From an uncultured Amphritea sp. (lineage in GTDB: Bacteria; Pseudomonadota; Gammaproteobacteria; Pseudomonadales; Balneatricaceae), in NCBI RefSeq assembly GCF_937127095.1, contig NZ_CAKZLP010000006.1, positions 1 through 42,442 on the forward strand: DNA of 42,442 bases, given 5' to 3'. Made by a program: the position numbers and the translations under genes. Each line of letters opens with the position of its first letter. Position 1 is the first letter of the stretch. The notes under the pieces are model-generated. The model saw nothing but the letters and a program-made list of their open reading frames with translations, did no database searches and was not told the DNA's origin. Positions 8,835 through 16,070 of this stretch are shown here, one piece after another.

Positions 8835-9968
8835 ATGAGTCAGATAGAGAAAACCGTACAGCCCTGGCTGTTAACCCCCGGACCGATCAACACCAGCCTG
8901 AGTGTTAAACAGGCGATGTTGCATGACTGGGGCTCCTGGGACGGTGACTTTCGGGCGCTGACCAAAACAGTCTGTGAGCAGTTGGTGAGCTTTGTGGATG
9001 ATCAGGATGCCTTTGTCTGTGTGCCAGTGCAGGGCAGTGGCACCTTTGCTGTGGAAGCCACCCTGGGCACGCTGATACCGAATCAGGGTAAAGCGCTGGT
9101 GCTGATTAACGGTGCCTATGGTCAGCGGATGACGAAAATTCTCGACTATATCGGCCGGGATTACGTCACCCTGGATAAGGGTGATTATGAACCGCCGCGG
9201 GGGGCTGAGGTTGCCGCCATTCTGGAGCAGGACAAGGGGATAACCCATGTGCTGCTGGTTCACTGTGAAACCAGTTCGGGCATTCTCAACCCTGTGGCTG
9301 AGATCGCGGAGGTGGTTGAGCAGTATGGCCGGGGGTTGATTATCGACTCGATGAGTGCTTTTGGCGCCATTGATATCCACAGCAGCCGGATTCGTTTTGA
9401 TGCACTTATCTCCTCTGCTAATAAATGTTTTGAAGGGGTGCCGGGGTTTGGTTTCGCGCTGATCCGTAAAACAGTGCTGCAACTCTGCGCCACTCATGCG
9501 CACTCCCTGAGTATGGATCTTTACGACCAGTGGCAGTATCTGGAAAACACCGGCCAGTGGCGCTTTACCCCACCGACGCACGTAGTGGCCGCCTTTATTC
9601 AGGCGCTGAAAGAACATCAGCAAGAGGGCGGTATAGCCGGTCGTTTTGCCCGCTATAGCCGTAATCAGCAACGGCTGGTGGCGGGGATGCGCAAGCTTGG
9701 TTTTGCAACCCTGCTGGCGGATGAGTGGTTATCCCCCATCATCGTCACCTTCTTCTCTCCGGGTCATGCAAATTTCAGCTTCCAGCGTTTCTACGATCTG
9801 CTAAAAGCCCGTAACTACATTATCTATCCGGGCAAACTGACTATGGCAGAGAGTTTCCGGCTGGGCTGCATTGGCCAGCTGTTTGATGAGCAGATCGACG
9901 GTCTGCTGGAAGCAATGTCTGCGGTGCTTGATGAGATGCAGATCGCGGATGGTAATCCAAACCCTTAA
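8835..9968 (+). CDS. phnW: 2-aminoethylphosphonate--pyruvate transaminase
   Basis: PLP-dependent aminotransferase that moves the amino group of 2-aminoethylphosphonate (AEP) to pyruvate, giving phosphonoacetaldehyde and alanine. The N-terminal LTPGPINTS followed by DWGSWDGDF is typical of PhnW, and the PLP lysine is Lys197 in [12 protein letters not shown]. The frame is open 14 codons further upstream, but ATG 8835 follows a good AGGAG and begins directly with the family N-terminus. phnX follows 40 bases later, making a two-gene AEP degradation operon. No phosphonate transporter or regulator adjoins it. Confidence 0.95.
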   Translation: MSQIEKTVQPWLLTPGPINTSLSVKQAMLHDWGSWDGDFRALTKTVCEQLVSFVDDQDAFVCVPVQGSGTFAVEATLGTLIPNQGKALVLINGAYGQRMTKILDYIGRDYVTLDKGDYEPPRGAEVAAILEQDKGITHVLLVHCETSSGILNPVAEIAEVVEQYGRGLIIDSMSAFGAIDIHSSRIRFDALISSANKCFEGVPGFGFALIRKTVLQLCATHAHSLSMDLYDQWQYLENTGQWRFTPPTHVVAAFIQALKEHQQEGGIAGRFARYSRNQQRLVAGMRKLGFATLLADEWLSPIIVTFFSPGHANFSFQRFYDLLKARNYIIYPGKLTMAESFRLGCIGQLFDEQIDGLLEAMSAVLDEMQIADGNPNP

Positions 9969-10008
9969 CTGATGTTGGCTGGTCGAAAACGACTGCCGGG
10001 AGAGAGCA

Positions 10009-10848
10009 ATGTACCCTAAGGAACGTCAATACTCGGGCACTGACACACGGTCTTTGCAAGCGATCATTATGGACTGGGCAGGCACTACGGTCGATTTTGG
10101 TTCGATGGCACCGATTCGAGCTTTTCAGGGGCTGTTTGCCAGTCAGGGCGTGCCCATCTCTGAAGAGGAGGCCCGGGGCCCGATGGGCACCGAGAAGCGC
10201 GAGCATATCCGCCAGCTGTGCAGCCATCTGCGCATCAGGGCGAGCTGGATTGAGGTGAAGGGGGAGGCACCGACTGAAGGCGATATCGACCGACTGTACA
10301 ACGAATTCGTGCCTTTGCAGATCGCCGCCATCGCCGCAACGGCAGTGCTGATTCCGGGGCTGACAGAGGTTTTGGCCTGGGCTGAAACCAACGGCGTTAT
10401 GATCGGAGCCAATACCGGCTATGCCGATATTATGATCGAAGGCCTGCTGGCGCGCGCCGCCGCACAGGGTTATTCACCACAATCGAATGTTTGTGCTACA
10501 CAGGTGCCAAAAGGACGTCCTTATCCCTATATGGCGATGATGAATGCCATAGAGCTGGGAGTGAAAAACCTCGCCGCCTGCGTCAAGATCGACGACACTC
10601 TCACCGGCATCGAAGAAGGTTTAAATGCCGGTATGTGGACAGTGGGTGTAGCGATCAGCGGCAACGAAGTAGGCATGAGTCTGGAGGACTGGAACGCTCT
10701 CAGTGAAGCGCAGCAGGAGACGCTGCGAACTAAAGCCTATGACCGTTTTAACCTAGCCGGTGCTCACTATGTGATCGACAGCGTCGCCGATCTGATTCCG
10801 GTGCTGGAAGAGATCGAAATCCGTCTGGCAGCGGGAGAAAAGCCTTAA
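10009..10848 (+). CDS. phnX: phosphonoacetaldehyde hydrolase (phosphonatase)
   Basis: HAD-superfamily enzyme that breaks the C-P bond of phosphonoacetaldehyde, giving acetaldehyde and phosphate. The nucleophile motif is MDWAGTT (Asp22, with the Ala at +2 typical of phosphonatases). The cap-domain Schiff-base lysine is Lys63 in GPMGTEKREH, and the acidic motif is KIDDTLTGIEEG. The length of 279 residues is usual. The ATG follows GGGAGAGAG. Together with phnW it lets the cell use AEP as a phosphorus (and perhaps nitrogen) source. Confidence 0.95.
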   Translation: MYPKERQYSGTDTRSLQAIIMDWAGTTVDFGSMAPIRAFQGLFASQGVPISEEEARGPMGTEKREHIRQLCSHLRIRASWIEVKGEAPTEGDIDRLYNEFVPLQIAAIAATAVLIPGLTEVLAWAETNGVMIGANTGYADIMIEGLLARAAAQGYSPQSNVCATQVPKGRPYPYMAMMNAIELGVKNLAACVKIDDTLTGIEEGLNAGMWTVGVAISGNEVGMSLEDWNALSEAQQETLRTKAYDRFNLAGAHYVIDSVADLIPVLEEIEIRLAAGEKP

Positions 10849-10940
10849 AGCAGAACGCAGCTGCGCTGCTTGCGAGAACGTTGTCTTCGACTCCTGCTAG
10901 TGGTTAGACGGAAAACTTCGTTTTCCTTGCCAGAGAAAGC

Positions 10941-10968
10941 AAAAAGAGCGCGGATTGGCGCTCTTTTT
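10941..10968. terminator. bidirectional terminator between phnX and the DUF4386 gene
   Basis: AAAAAGAGCGC and GCGCTCTTTTT form a perfect stem around a 6-base loop, with A and T tracts on both sides. It sits between two convergent genes and can serve both. Confidence 0.85.
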
Positions 10969-11016
10969 CGTTTATCAGCACCTTCTCGGGCAACACTGGC
11001 TCGGAGCAAAACATAT

Positions 11017-11727
11017 CTATTCAGAACCCTGATTGAAATCTGAAACGATTCGCTTTTTGGCCCGATACGCCTGCCATAACAGCGCTAGCGGCAGTAACAC
11101 TTCCCCGAGAAAAGTATATTGGGCGATCAGGTACCGGTCAGAGGCAAACGCGAAAAAAGTGACCGTGTCGAGGCAGTAGCCGATCCCGGCAATAATCAGT
11201 AATACGCCAATCACTCTGGGCAGAAAACCGCAGCGGTACACCAGATAGCCCATCGGCATTAACCACAGCCCCCAGAACAGGTGGGCGATCATAATACCCT
11301 GCCGGTGTAACTCCAGCAGAAGCAGGGTAATGGAATCCAGCTGTTGCGGGGTGAATGTTTCGCTGAGCAGGTCGGATCCCGGTAGCAGCAGCGCGGTGAT
11401 ATGGCTGAGTTCATTGAACAGCGCAATGGGGATGGTAACCAGCGTGAACAGCACCATAAACAGAGCTGCGATAGCGCCGTAGGAGCGCAGCAGATAATAG
11501 AGTGCAATTACCAGAAACAGCTGGGTTAGCTGAATCGCAAAAGCACAGAGAATGCTCAGCCGGACGGTGGTTGCATGATCTGTAAGATTGGCCAGCGTTG
11601 CGCTGGTATTGCCCGCAACTTCAATAAACTCGGGTATATAGAGTATGCCAAATACCCCCACCGGAATTAGCAGCAGGTAGAGGCAGCCAGCCAGACGTGC
11701 CAGACGGATTTCATTTAACGTTTTCAA
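11017..11727 (-). CDS. DUF4386-type integral membrane protein
   Basis: A 236-residue hydrophobic protein with about six predicted membrane segments and an ARLAGCLYLLLIPVG opening, which resembles the DUF4386 family of unknown function. HRQGIMIAHLFWGLWLMPMGY is the most conserved-looking stretch. It is transcribed divergently from the LysR gene, with 128 bases between the starts, so it is the natural target of that regulator. The family assignment rests on recognition of general layout; the biochemical role is unknown. Confidence 0.7.
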   Translation of the reverse strand: MKTLNEIRLARLAGCLYLLLIPVGVFGILYIPEFIEVAGNTSATLANLTDHATTVRLSILCAFAIQLTQLFLVIALYYLLRSYGAIAALFMVLFTLVTIPIALFNELSHITALLLPGSDLLSETFTPQQLDSITLLLLELHRQGIMIAHLFWGLWLMPMGYLVYRCGFLPRVIGVLLIIAGIGYCLDTVTFFAFASDRYLIAQYTFLGEVLLPLALLWQAYRAKKRIVSDFNQGSE

Positions 11728-11855
11728 ACTGTTTACCTCTTTTCAGTATCGATATAAAACCTCAATGAGTTTACTCAGTCATGTGTGCAGGTTAAATTGG
11801 CTAAAAATGCCTACTATGTATGCATATTTGTATAGGTTGTTGTAGGGGGAACGGT

Positions 11856-12752
11856 GTGGACTGGAAAACAGTGAATTTTGACTGGAACAGAGCACGGGCA
11901 TTTCTGGTCACCGTGGAAGAGGGGTCTTTGTCAGCCGGGGCGCGTGCCCTTGGGCTAACACAGCCGACCCTGGGAAGACAGGTGGCGGCGCTGGAGTCTG
12001 AGTTAGGGGTCACCCTGTTTGAACGGGTGGGGCAGGGGCTGAAGCTGACGGACGCCGGACTCGGGTTGGTAGCCCATGTGCAGGCGATGGGCGAGGCTGC
12101 CAGCCGCTTATCACTGGCGGCATCGGGTCAGTCGCAAACCCTGCAGGGCACGGTGACCATCGCCGTGAGCGAACTCGAAGCGGTATTTATGTTGCCTGCG
12201 GTGATCGAACGCCTGCGTAGCGAGTTGCCGGGTATCACGCTGAATCTGCAGGTGTCCCATGAGGTGGCTAATCTGAAACAGCGGGAGGCGGATATCGCCC
12301 TGCGAAGTTGTCGCCCCACACAACCGGATCTGATTGTACGCAAACTGCGGGAAGACCCGATCTGGCTATACGGCACAGCGAAATACCTGGCTCCCTATCA
12401 GGGCGTTACCTCTGCCCGGCAGTTAAACACTATTCAGATCATCGGCTTTGAACAAAACAACCGGTTGCAGGAATTGCTCAACAGCACAGGCCATGGCTGG
12501 TCGTTATCCGCGGAGAACATCAGGGTTGCAACTCTCTCACAACTACTGCAATGGGAGCTGGTGAAACGCCACCTGGGGTTAGGGTTGTTTCCTCAGCCTG
12601 TCGGCGACCAGGAACCCGCGTTTGCGCGTGCATTTGAGTCGTTCGGTCCACCGATGGTTTTGCCCCTGTGGCTGGTTTGCCACCGTGAACTGCACACCAG
12701 CCTGCGAGTCAGAAAAGTGTTTGATCTGTTAGCCGAGATGTTGTCCGGCTAA
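11856..12752 (+). CDS. LysR-family transcriptional regulator
   Basis: An N-terminal winged helix-turn-helix reads ARAFLVTVEEGSLSAGARAL followed by LTQPTLGRQVAALE and LFERVGQGLKLTDAG, and a periplasmic-binding-like effector domain follows. The protein is 298 residues. The frame is open from an ATG at 11820, but GTG 11856 follows AGGGGGA at ideal spacing and begins just before the usual LysR N-terminus, so it is chosen. It is divergent from the DUF4386 gene, the usual LysR arrangement with a target gene. The inducer cannot be told from the sequence. Confidence 0.88.
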   Translation: MDWKTVNFDWNRARAFLVTVEEGSLSAGARALGLTQPTLGRQVAALESELGVTLFERVGQGLKLTDAGLGLVAHVQAMGEAASRLSLAASGQSQTLQGTVTIAVSELEAVFMLPAVIERLRSELPGITLNLQVSHEVANLKQREADIALRSCRPTQPDLIVRKLREDPIWLYGTAKYLAPYQGVTSARQLNTIQIIGFEQNNRLQELLNSTGHGWSLSAENIRVATLSQLLQWELVKRHLGLGLFPQPVGDQEPAFARAFESFGPPMVLPLWLVCHRELHTSLRVRKVFDLLAEMLSG

Positions 12753-13027
12753 AATATCTGAGACTGATTCGAGTCTGTTCACTGCTCTTTATCTGTGTTC
12801 TAAGTGTTCTTTGTGGTTAAACGTTCTTTTCCGGTTTTGTCGATCGATACAGCGCAAACCGCAGCAAATTTATGCGCATCTTCCCCAGAGCAAAAACAGG
12901 TGCGGTAAACGACAGCTAACAATATGTAATTGCTCAATATTTAGCATTTGCACAAAATATTATTTTTTATATATCTTCTTTTAATTTAACTATTTAACAG
13001 AATATTAATAATAAATTATAAGATAAT
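12753..13027. other. gene-free, AT-rich region before the phasin promoter
   Basis: No reading frame here looks coding. The left part holds a degenerate dispersed repeat (12784-12820). The right part, about 12925-13030, is strikingly rich in A and T and lies directly upstream of a good promoter, so it could act as an UP element or a nucleoid-protein (H-NS/IHF-like) binding region. Confidence 0.5.
12784..12820 (-). repeat. dispersed ACCACAGAG-type repeat, copy 1
   Basis: Read on the minus strand this begins TTAACCACAAAGAACACTT and goes on to AGAACACAGATAAAGAG. It is a degenerate relative of the two plus-strand copies at 15882 and 19401, which share ACCACxGAGGxCACAGAG. It lies just after the LysR gene. 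Confidence 0.5.
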
Positions 13028-13042
13028 TGTTGCACTGCAACA
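13028..13042. promoter_or_regulatory. palindromic operator, PhaR-like, over the phasin -35 box
   Basis: TGTTGCA-C-TGCAACA is a perfect 15-bp palindrome. TGC/GCA palindromes are the known type of target of PhaR, the repressor that releases phasin genes when PHA granules form; that link is from family knowledge. It covers the -35 box of the phasin promoter, a position suited to repression. Confidence 0.7.
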
Positions 13043-13058
13043 TAGCGAGCTGTACTAT
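13030..13058 (+). promoter_or_regulatory. sigma-70 promoter of the phasin gene
   Basis: TTGCAC (13030-13035) and TACTAT (13053-13058) are separated by exactly 17 bases. Transcription would begin near 13065, giving a leader of about 30 bases. The -35 box lies within the palindrome. Confidence 0.7.
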
Positions 13059-13094
13059 CACTCCATCAACTAAATTCCTAGATGGGTACACATC

Positions 13095-13472
13095 ATGTTC
13101 AAGAATATTCCTGCTGCTGACTTCTCTGCTTTTGGCGCTCCTGTTCAGAAGCTGATCGAACTGAACACTGCAACTTTTACTAAAGCATTCGAAACTCAGA
13201 AAGCTGCTATTGAGAAGCAAATTGCTCAGGCTCAAGCTGATTTTAAAGCGTTCTCTTCAATCAAAGACGTTGAAGCGTTCACTTCTTTTGTAACGTTTAA
13301 ATCTGAAGAAGCTAAGGCTAAGATTGAAGCGCTGCAGGCTGAAGCTCTTGCAACTTCAGAAACCACCAAAGCTTACTTTGCTGAAGTTCAGGCTATCCTG
13401 ACTGCTGCTAAGGAATCTGTAACTGCAGCTCCTGCTCCAGTTGCTAAAGCGCCTGCTAAAGACGCTGCATAA
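13095..13472 (+). CDS. phaP: phasin, PHA granule-associated protein
   Basis: Small amphipathic, helix-forming protein that coats polyhydroxyalkanoate granules in the cytoplasm. The 125 residues begin MFKNIPAADFSAFGAPVQKL, carry many Ala, Lys, Glu and Gln in heptad-like order, have no Cys, and end in an Ala/Pro/Lys-rich tail (APAPVAKAPAKDAA). This matches the phasin_2 family. It has its own promoter, a repressor-type palindrome and a strong terminator, so it is a monocistronic, highly expressed gene. Its codon choice looks more uniform and AT-leaning than its neighbours, as expected for high expression. The PHA synthase gene lies about 9.5 kb downstream. Confidence 0.9.
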   Translation: MFKNIPAADFSAFGAPVQKLIELNTATFTKAFETQKAAIEKQIAQAQADFKAFSSIKDVEAFTSFVTFKSEEAKAKIEALQAEALATSETTKAYFAEVQAILTAAKESVTAAPAPVAKAPAKDAA

Positions 13473-13486
13473 TGTAAGTGGTTTTT

Positions 13487-13522
13487 AAAAAAGCCCCCAT
13501 CAGCAATGATGGGGGCTTTTTT
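13487..13522. terminator. strong terminator after the phasin gene
   Basis: AGCCCCCATCA and TGATGGGGGCT form a perfect 11-bp stem around GCAA, flanked by A and T tracts on both sides. Confidence 0.95.
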
Positions 13523-13836
13523 GTGCCTGAGGTATACCAGGACAGACTCAAAAAGGTGGGTATGTGTGCGTATTTACACAGCAGAAAGGGTAATCAGCAT
13601 TGCCGGAAGGACTTAGTTAAGTCTGCCCCTTTACTTCCCCCTCCGCGTCCCCGTGTCTCCGTTTTGACGGGCTATCGGGTCGCTTTGGGACAAGCCTGTT
13701 TAAGGTAGCGCAAGTACCATGGTGCTACAGGGGTTACCTCCTTTTAAGTAATTGAATTACATGCTTTGTGTAATAAAATGGCGCGAGCAGACTTTTCATC
13801 AGATCGCTGATCTGTGGCGACTTTGGGCAGGACTTT
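13523..13836. other. gene-free region with possible RNA structure
   Basis: No convincing gene. Visible elements are a palindrome GACTTA-GT-TAAGTC (13610-13623), then about 100 bases with several short complementary pairs, among them CCGT-TTTG-ACGG, GGCT...AGCC, GTAGC...GCTAC and AGGTA...TACCT. The last pair lies near 13702-13736, about 100 bases before the next start codon. I could not match it to a known riboswitch class. Confidence 0.35.
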
Positions 13837-14244
13837 ATGAATCAGATAGCAGCACAACTATTAACCGATTACTACGCAGCCTTTAACCGTCAGGATATGG
13901 CTGCATTTTTAGCCTTGCTCACCGATGATGTTATTCATGACATCAATCAGGGTGGCCGGGAAGTGGGGAAAGCGGCTTTTGCTCAGTTCATGGATCGCAT
14001 GAATGCCCACTACAAAGAGGAGATCGTCAATATCTCCATCACCACCAATGAAGCCGGTGATCGTGCTGCCGTTGAGTTCACCGTATTAGGCGAATACCTG
14101 TCGACTGATGAGGGACTGCCTGAAGCAAACGGACAGCAATACAACCTGCCCGCCGGCGCCTTCTTTGATATCCGCGATGGCCAGGTGGCACGGGTGACCA
14201 ACTATTACAATCTGGAGGACTGGATTGCTCAGGTGTCAGGCTGA
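13837..14244 (+). CDS. NTF2/SnoaL-like protein, ketosteroid isomerase-related
   Basis: A 135-residue single-domain protein with the NTF2-like fold signature: an N-terminal LLTDYYAAFNRQDMAAFLALLTDDV helix-turn, then a central beta stretch ending AGAFFDIRDGQVARVTNYYN. Members of this fold bind small hydrophobic molecules or act as isomerases, but the substrate here is unknown. The ATG follows CAGGA. The GNAT gene begins six bases after its stop and an amidohydrolase follows, so the three genes probably form one unit. Confidence 0.8.
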   Translation: MNQIAAQLLTDYYAAFNRQDMAAFLALLTDDVIHDINQGGREVGKAAFAQFMDRMNAHYKEEIVNISITTNEAGDRAAVEFTVLGEYLSTDEGLPEANGQQYNLPAGAFFDIRDGQVARVTNYYNLEDWIAQVSG

Positions 14245-14250
14245 TCAGCG

Positions 14251-14838
14251 ATGCTGAGGTTTAAACGACTCTCAGGTGAAGGATTAACGCACTATCTTTC
14301 TGAACTGGCGCAACTGCGAATCCGGGTTTTTCGTGACTGGCCCTATCTCTATGACGGCGATCTGGCCTACGAAGAGCGTTACCTGCAAACCTATATTCAG
14401 GCCCCCGACAGTGTGATCGTGTTAGCCTTCGATGGTGACCGCGTTGTCGGTGCCTCCACCGGTATTCCGTTGCAGCATGAAACCCCGGAAGTGAAACAGC
14501 CCTTTATTGATGCTGGTTTTGATCTCGACAGGGTGTTTTATTGTGGTGAATCGGTGCTGCTTCCGGAGTATCGTGGGCAGGGCGCGGGCGTCACTTTTTT
14601 TGATCACCGGGAGGTCCATGCCCATGAAGTTGGCGGCTTTGACTTGTGCTGTTTTTGTGGCGTGCAGCGTCCCGATGACCATACGTCCCGGCCCGCTGAT
14701 TATCAGCCCCTTGATAGCTTCTGGCGTAAACGGGGTTACCGTAAACACCCGGAACTGAGCACCACATTCAGTTGGAAAGAGTTAGGTGAAGTGGATGAAT
14801 CGCCCAAACCGATGACCTTCTGGATGAAGCAGTTATAA
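14251..14838 (+). CDS. GNAT-family N-acetyltransferase
   Basis: 195 residues. The acetyl-CoA binding motif A is seen as ESVLLPEYRGQGAGVTFF (about residues 98-115), preceded by the usual beta strand that begins at VIVLAFDGDRVVGAST. It contains several Cys and His near DLCCFCGVQRP. The substrate is unknown. It lies between an NTF2-like gene and a nitrilase-family gene. GNAT and carbon-nitrogen hydrolase domains are known as single fused proteins in other bacteria, which supports joint action here. Confidence 0.85.
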   Translation: MLRFKRLSGEGLTHYLSELAQLRIRVFRDWPYLYDGDLAYEERYLQTYIQAPDSVIVLAFDGDRVVGASTGIPLQHETPEVKQPFIDAGFDLDRVFYCGESVLLPEYRGQGAGVTFFDHREVHAHEVGGFDLCCFCGVQRPDDHTSRPADYQPLDSFWRKRGYRKHPELSTTFSWKELGEVDESPKPMTFWMKQL

Positions 14839-14905
14839 GTCAGAAAACGATGTTTGCCAGATGATTTGGCCGATCAGCATATGCAGATAGATTCGGAAGC
14901 AGTGA

Positions 14906-15778
14906 ATGAAAAACGTCAAAGTAGCGGTATCTCAGTACGACATTGGTTTTTTTAAGCAGTGGTCAGATTTTTGTGACAAGTTAACCCACTGGGTAAAAAC
15001 CGCCGCCGATAACCAGGCCAAACTGCTGCTGTTTCCGGAATATGGCAGTATGGAGCTGCCCTCGCTATTGGGTAAAACCGTCTATCAGGATCTGCAGGGT
15101 CAGCTGGATGCGATGCAGGCACTTTATCCTCAATGGCAGGCGTTGCATATTGAACTGGCGCGGCAGTTTGATCTGATGATCTTAGCGGCGTCCTTTCCGG
15201 TGCAGCAAGCCGATGGCTCGTTTCGTAACCGAGCTCACCTCTACGGCCCGGATGGTTTAATCGGCTATCAGGATAAACTGATTATGACCCGCTTTGAAAA
15301 CGAACAGTGGCGGGTGGCCGCCGGCAGTGAGATCAAGGTGATCGAGTCTGATATCGGCAAACTGGGCATCAACATCTGTTACGACTCCGAGTTCCCCATG
15401 ATCGCCCGTCAGCAGGTTGAAGCCGGAGCTAACCTGATACTGGTGCCCAGCTGTACCGATACCGAAGCCGGGTTTCACCGGGTACGGATCGGCTGTCAGG
15501 CCCGGGCATTGGAAAACCAGTGTTATGTGCTGCAATCCCCCACCTTTGGCCGGGCGGACTGGTCCGAAGCGGTCGATATCAATACCGGCCGGGCCGGCAT
15601 CTATACCCCGGTGGATTACGGCTTTCCTGATAACGGAATCCTGGCGGAAGGCTCGCCGGAGAGGGCAGAGTGGGTCTATGCTGAGCTGGATCTGGAATCG
15701 ATCGCCCGGGTGCGGGCAGAAGGGCAGGTATTTAACTATCGGGATTGGGATAAGCAGAAGGGGTTGATCTCGCCGTAG
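14906..15778 (+). CDS. carbon-nitrogen hydrolase (nitrilase superfamily)
   Basis: Cytoplasmic amidase-like enzyme of 290 residues. The catalytic triad can be read as Glu45 (FPEYGS), Lys124 (YQDKLIM) and Cys158 (INICYDSEFP). The protein resembles the branch that stands beside or is fused to GNAT domains; the amide substrate is unknown. The ATG follows GGAAG. Its stop codon TAG is part of the GTAG that opens the REP-like element at 15775. Confidence 0.9.
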   Translation: MKNVKVAVSQYDIGFFKQWSDFCDKLTHWVKTAADNQAKLLLFPEYGSMELPSLLGKTVYQDLQGQLDAMQALYPQWQALHIELARQFDLMILAASFPVQQADGSFRNRAHLYGPDGLIGYQDKLIMTRFENEQWRVAAGSEIKVIESDIGKLGINICYDSEFPMIARQQVEAGANLILVPSCTDTEAGFHRVRIGCQARALENQCYVLQSPTFGRADWSEAVDINTGRAGIYTPVDYGFPDNGILAEGSPERAEWVYAELDLESIARVRAEGQVFNYRDWDKQKGLISP

Positions 15779-15803
15779 GTTGGGATGAGGTACGAATCCC
15801 AAC
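15775..15803 (+). repeat. REP-like element, copy 1
   Basis: GTAG is followed by the hairpin GTTGGGAT (15779-15786), a short loop and ATCCCAAC (15796-15803), a perfect 8-bp stem. A 5' GTAG followed by a palindrome is the form of REP sequences mobilised by RAYT (TnpA-REP) transposases. A 29-base copy with a single mismatch lies at 21644. Confidence 0.75.
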
Positions 15804-15881
15804 AACAGTGAAACGTTAGCGCCTTGAATGATGAAATTAGTGACTCTGAGCCTATTGGCGCTTGAGCTTAACAGCTTTGTC

Positions 15882-15910
15882 TACCACGGAGGGCACAGAG
15901 GACTCTGAGA
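15882..15910 (+). repeat. dispersed ACCACAGAG-type repeat, copy 2
   Basis: The copy reads TACCACGGAGGGCACAGAGG and then ACTCTGAG. It is similar to the copy at 19401 and, inverted, to the one at 12784. Confidence 0.5.
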
Positions 15911-16042
15911 TGTGAGTTTGCTCTGACCCGCCGAGTTTAAAGGTAACTAACCTCAGTCCGGTTAAGCTCCGTTTTTCTTGATCAAAAACAAATTATTAGC
16001 GTGAAAAAAAGCAGGATATGAAGCTGACTGGTTTTATACCTT

Positions 16043-16069
16043 GAGAATGACATAGAATGACCCATTCTC
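16043..16069 (+). promoter_or_regulatory. inverted repeat before the GGDEF-EAL gene
   Basis: GAGAATG (16043-16049) and CATTCTC (16063-16069) are perfect arms around 13 bases, and AGAATGAC occurs twice in direct order in the same stretch. It lies just ahead of the first possible start codons and could be an operator or a leader hairpin. Confidence 0.35.
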
Positions 16070-16070
16070 T

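Noticed and set aside
13478..13708. Open frame of 76 codons after the phasin gene
   Set aside because: It begins with GTG inside the phasin terminator, runs through the hairpin and has no recognisable domain or ribosome binding site.
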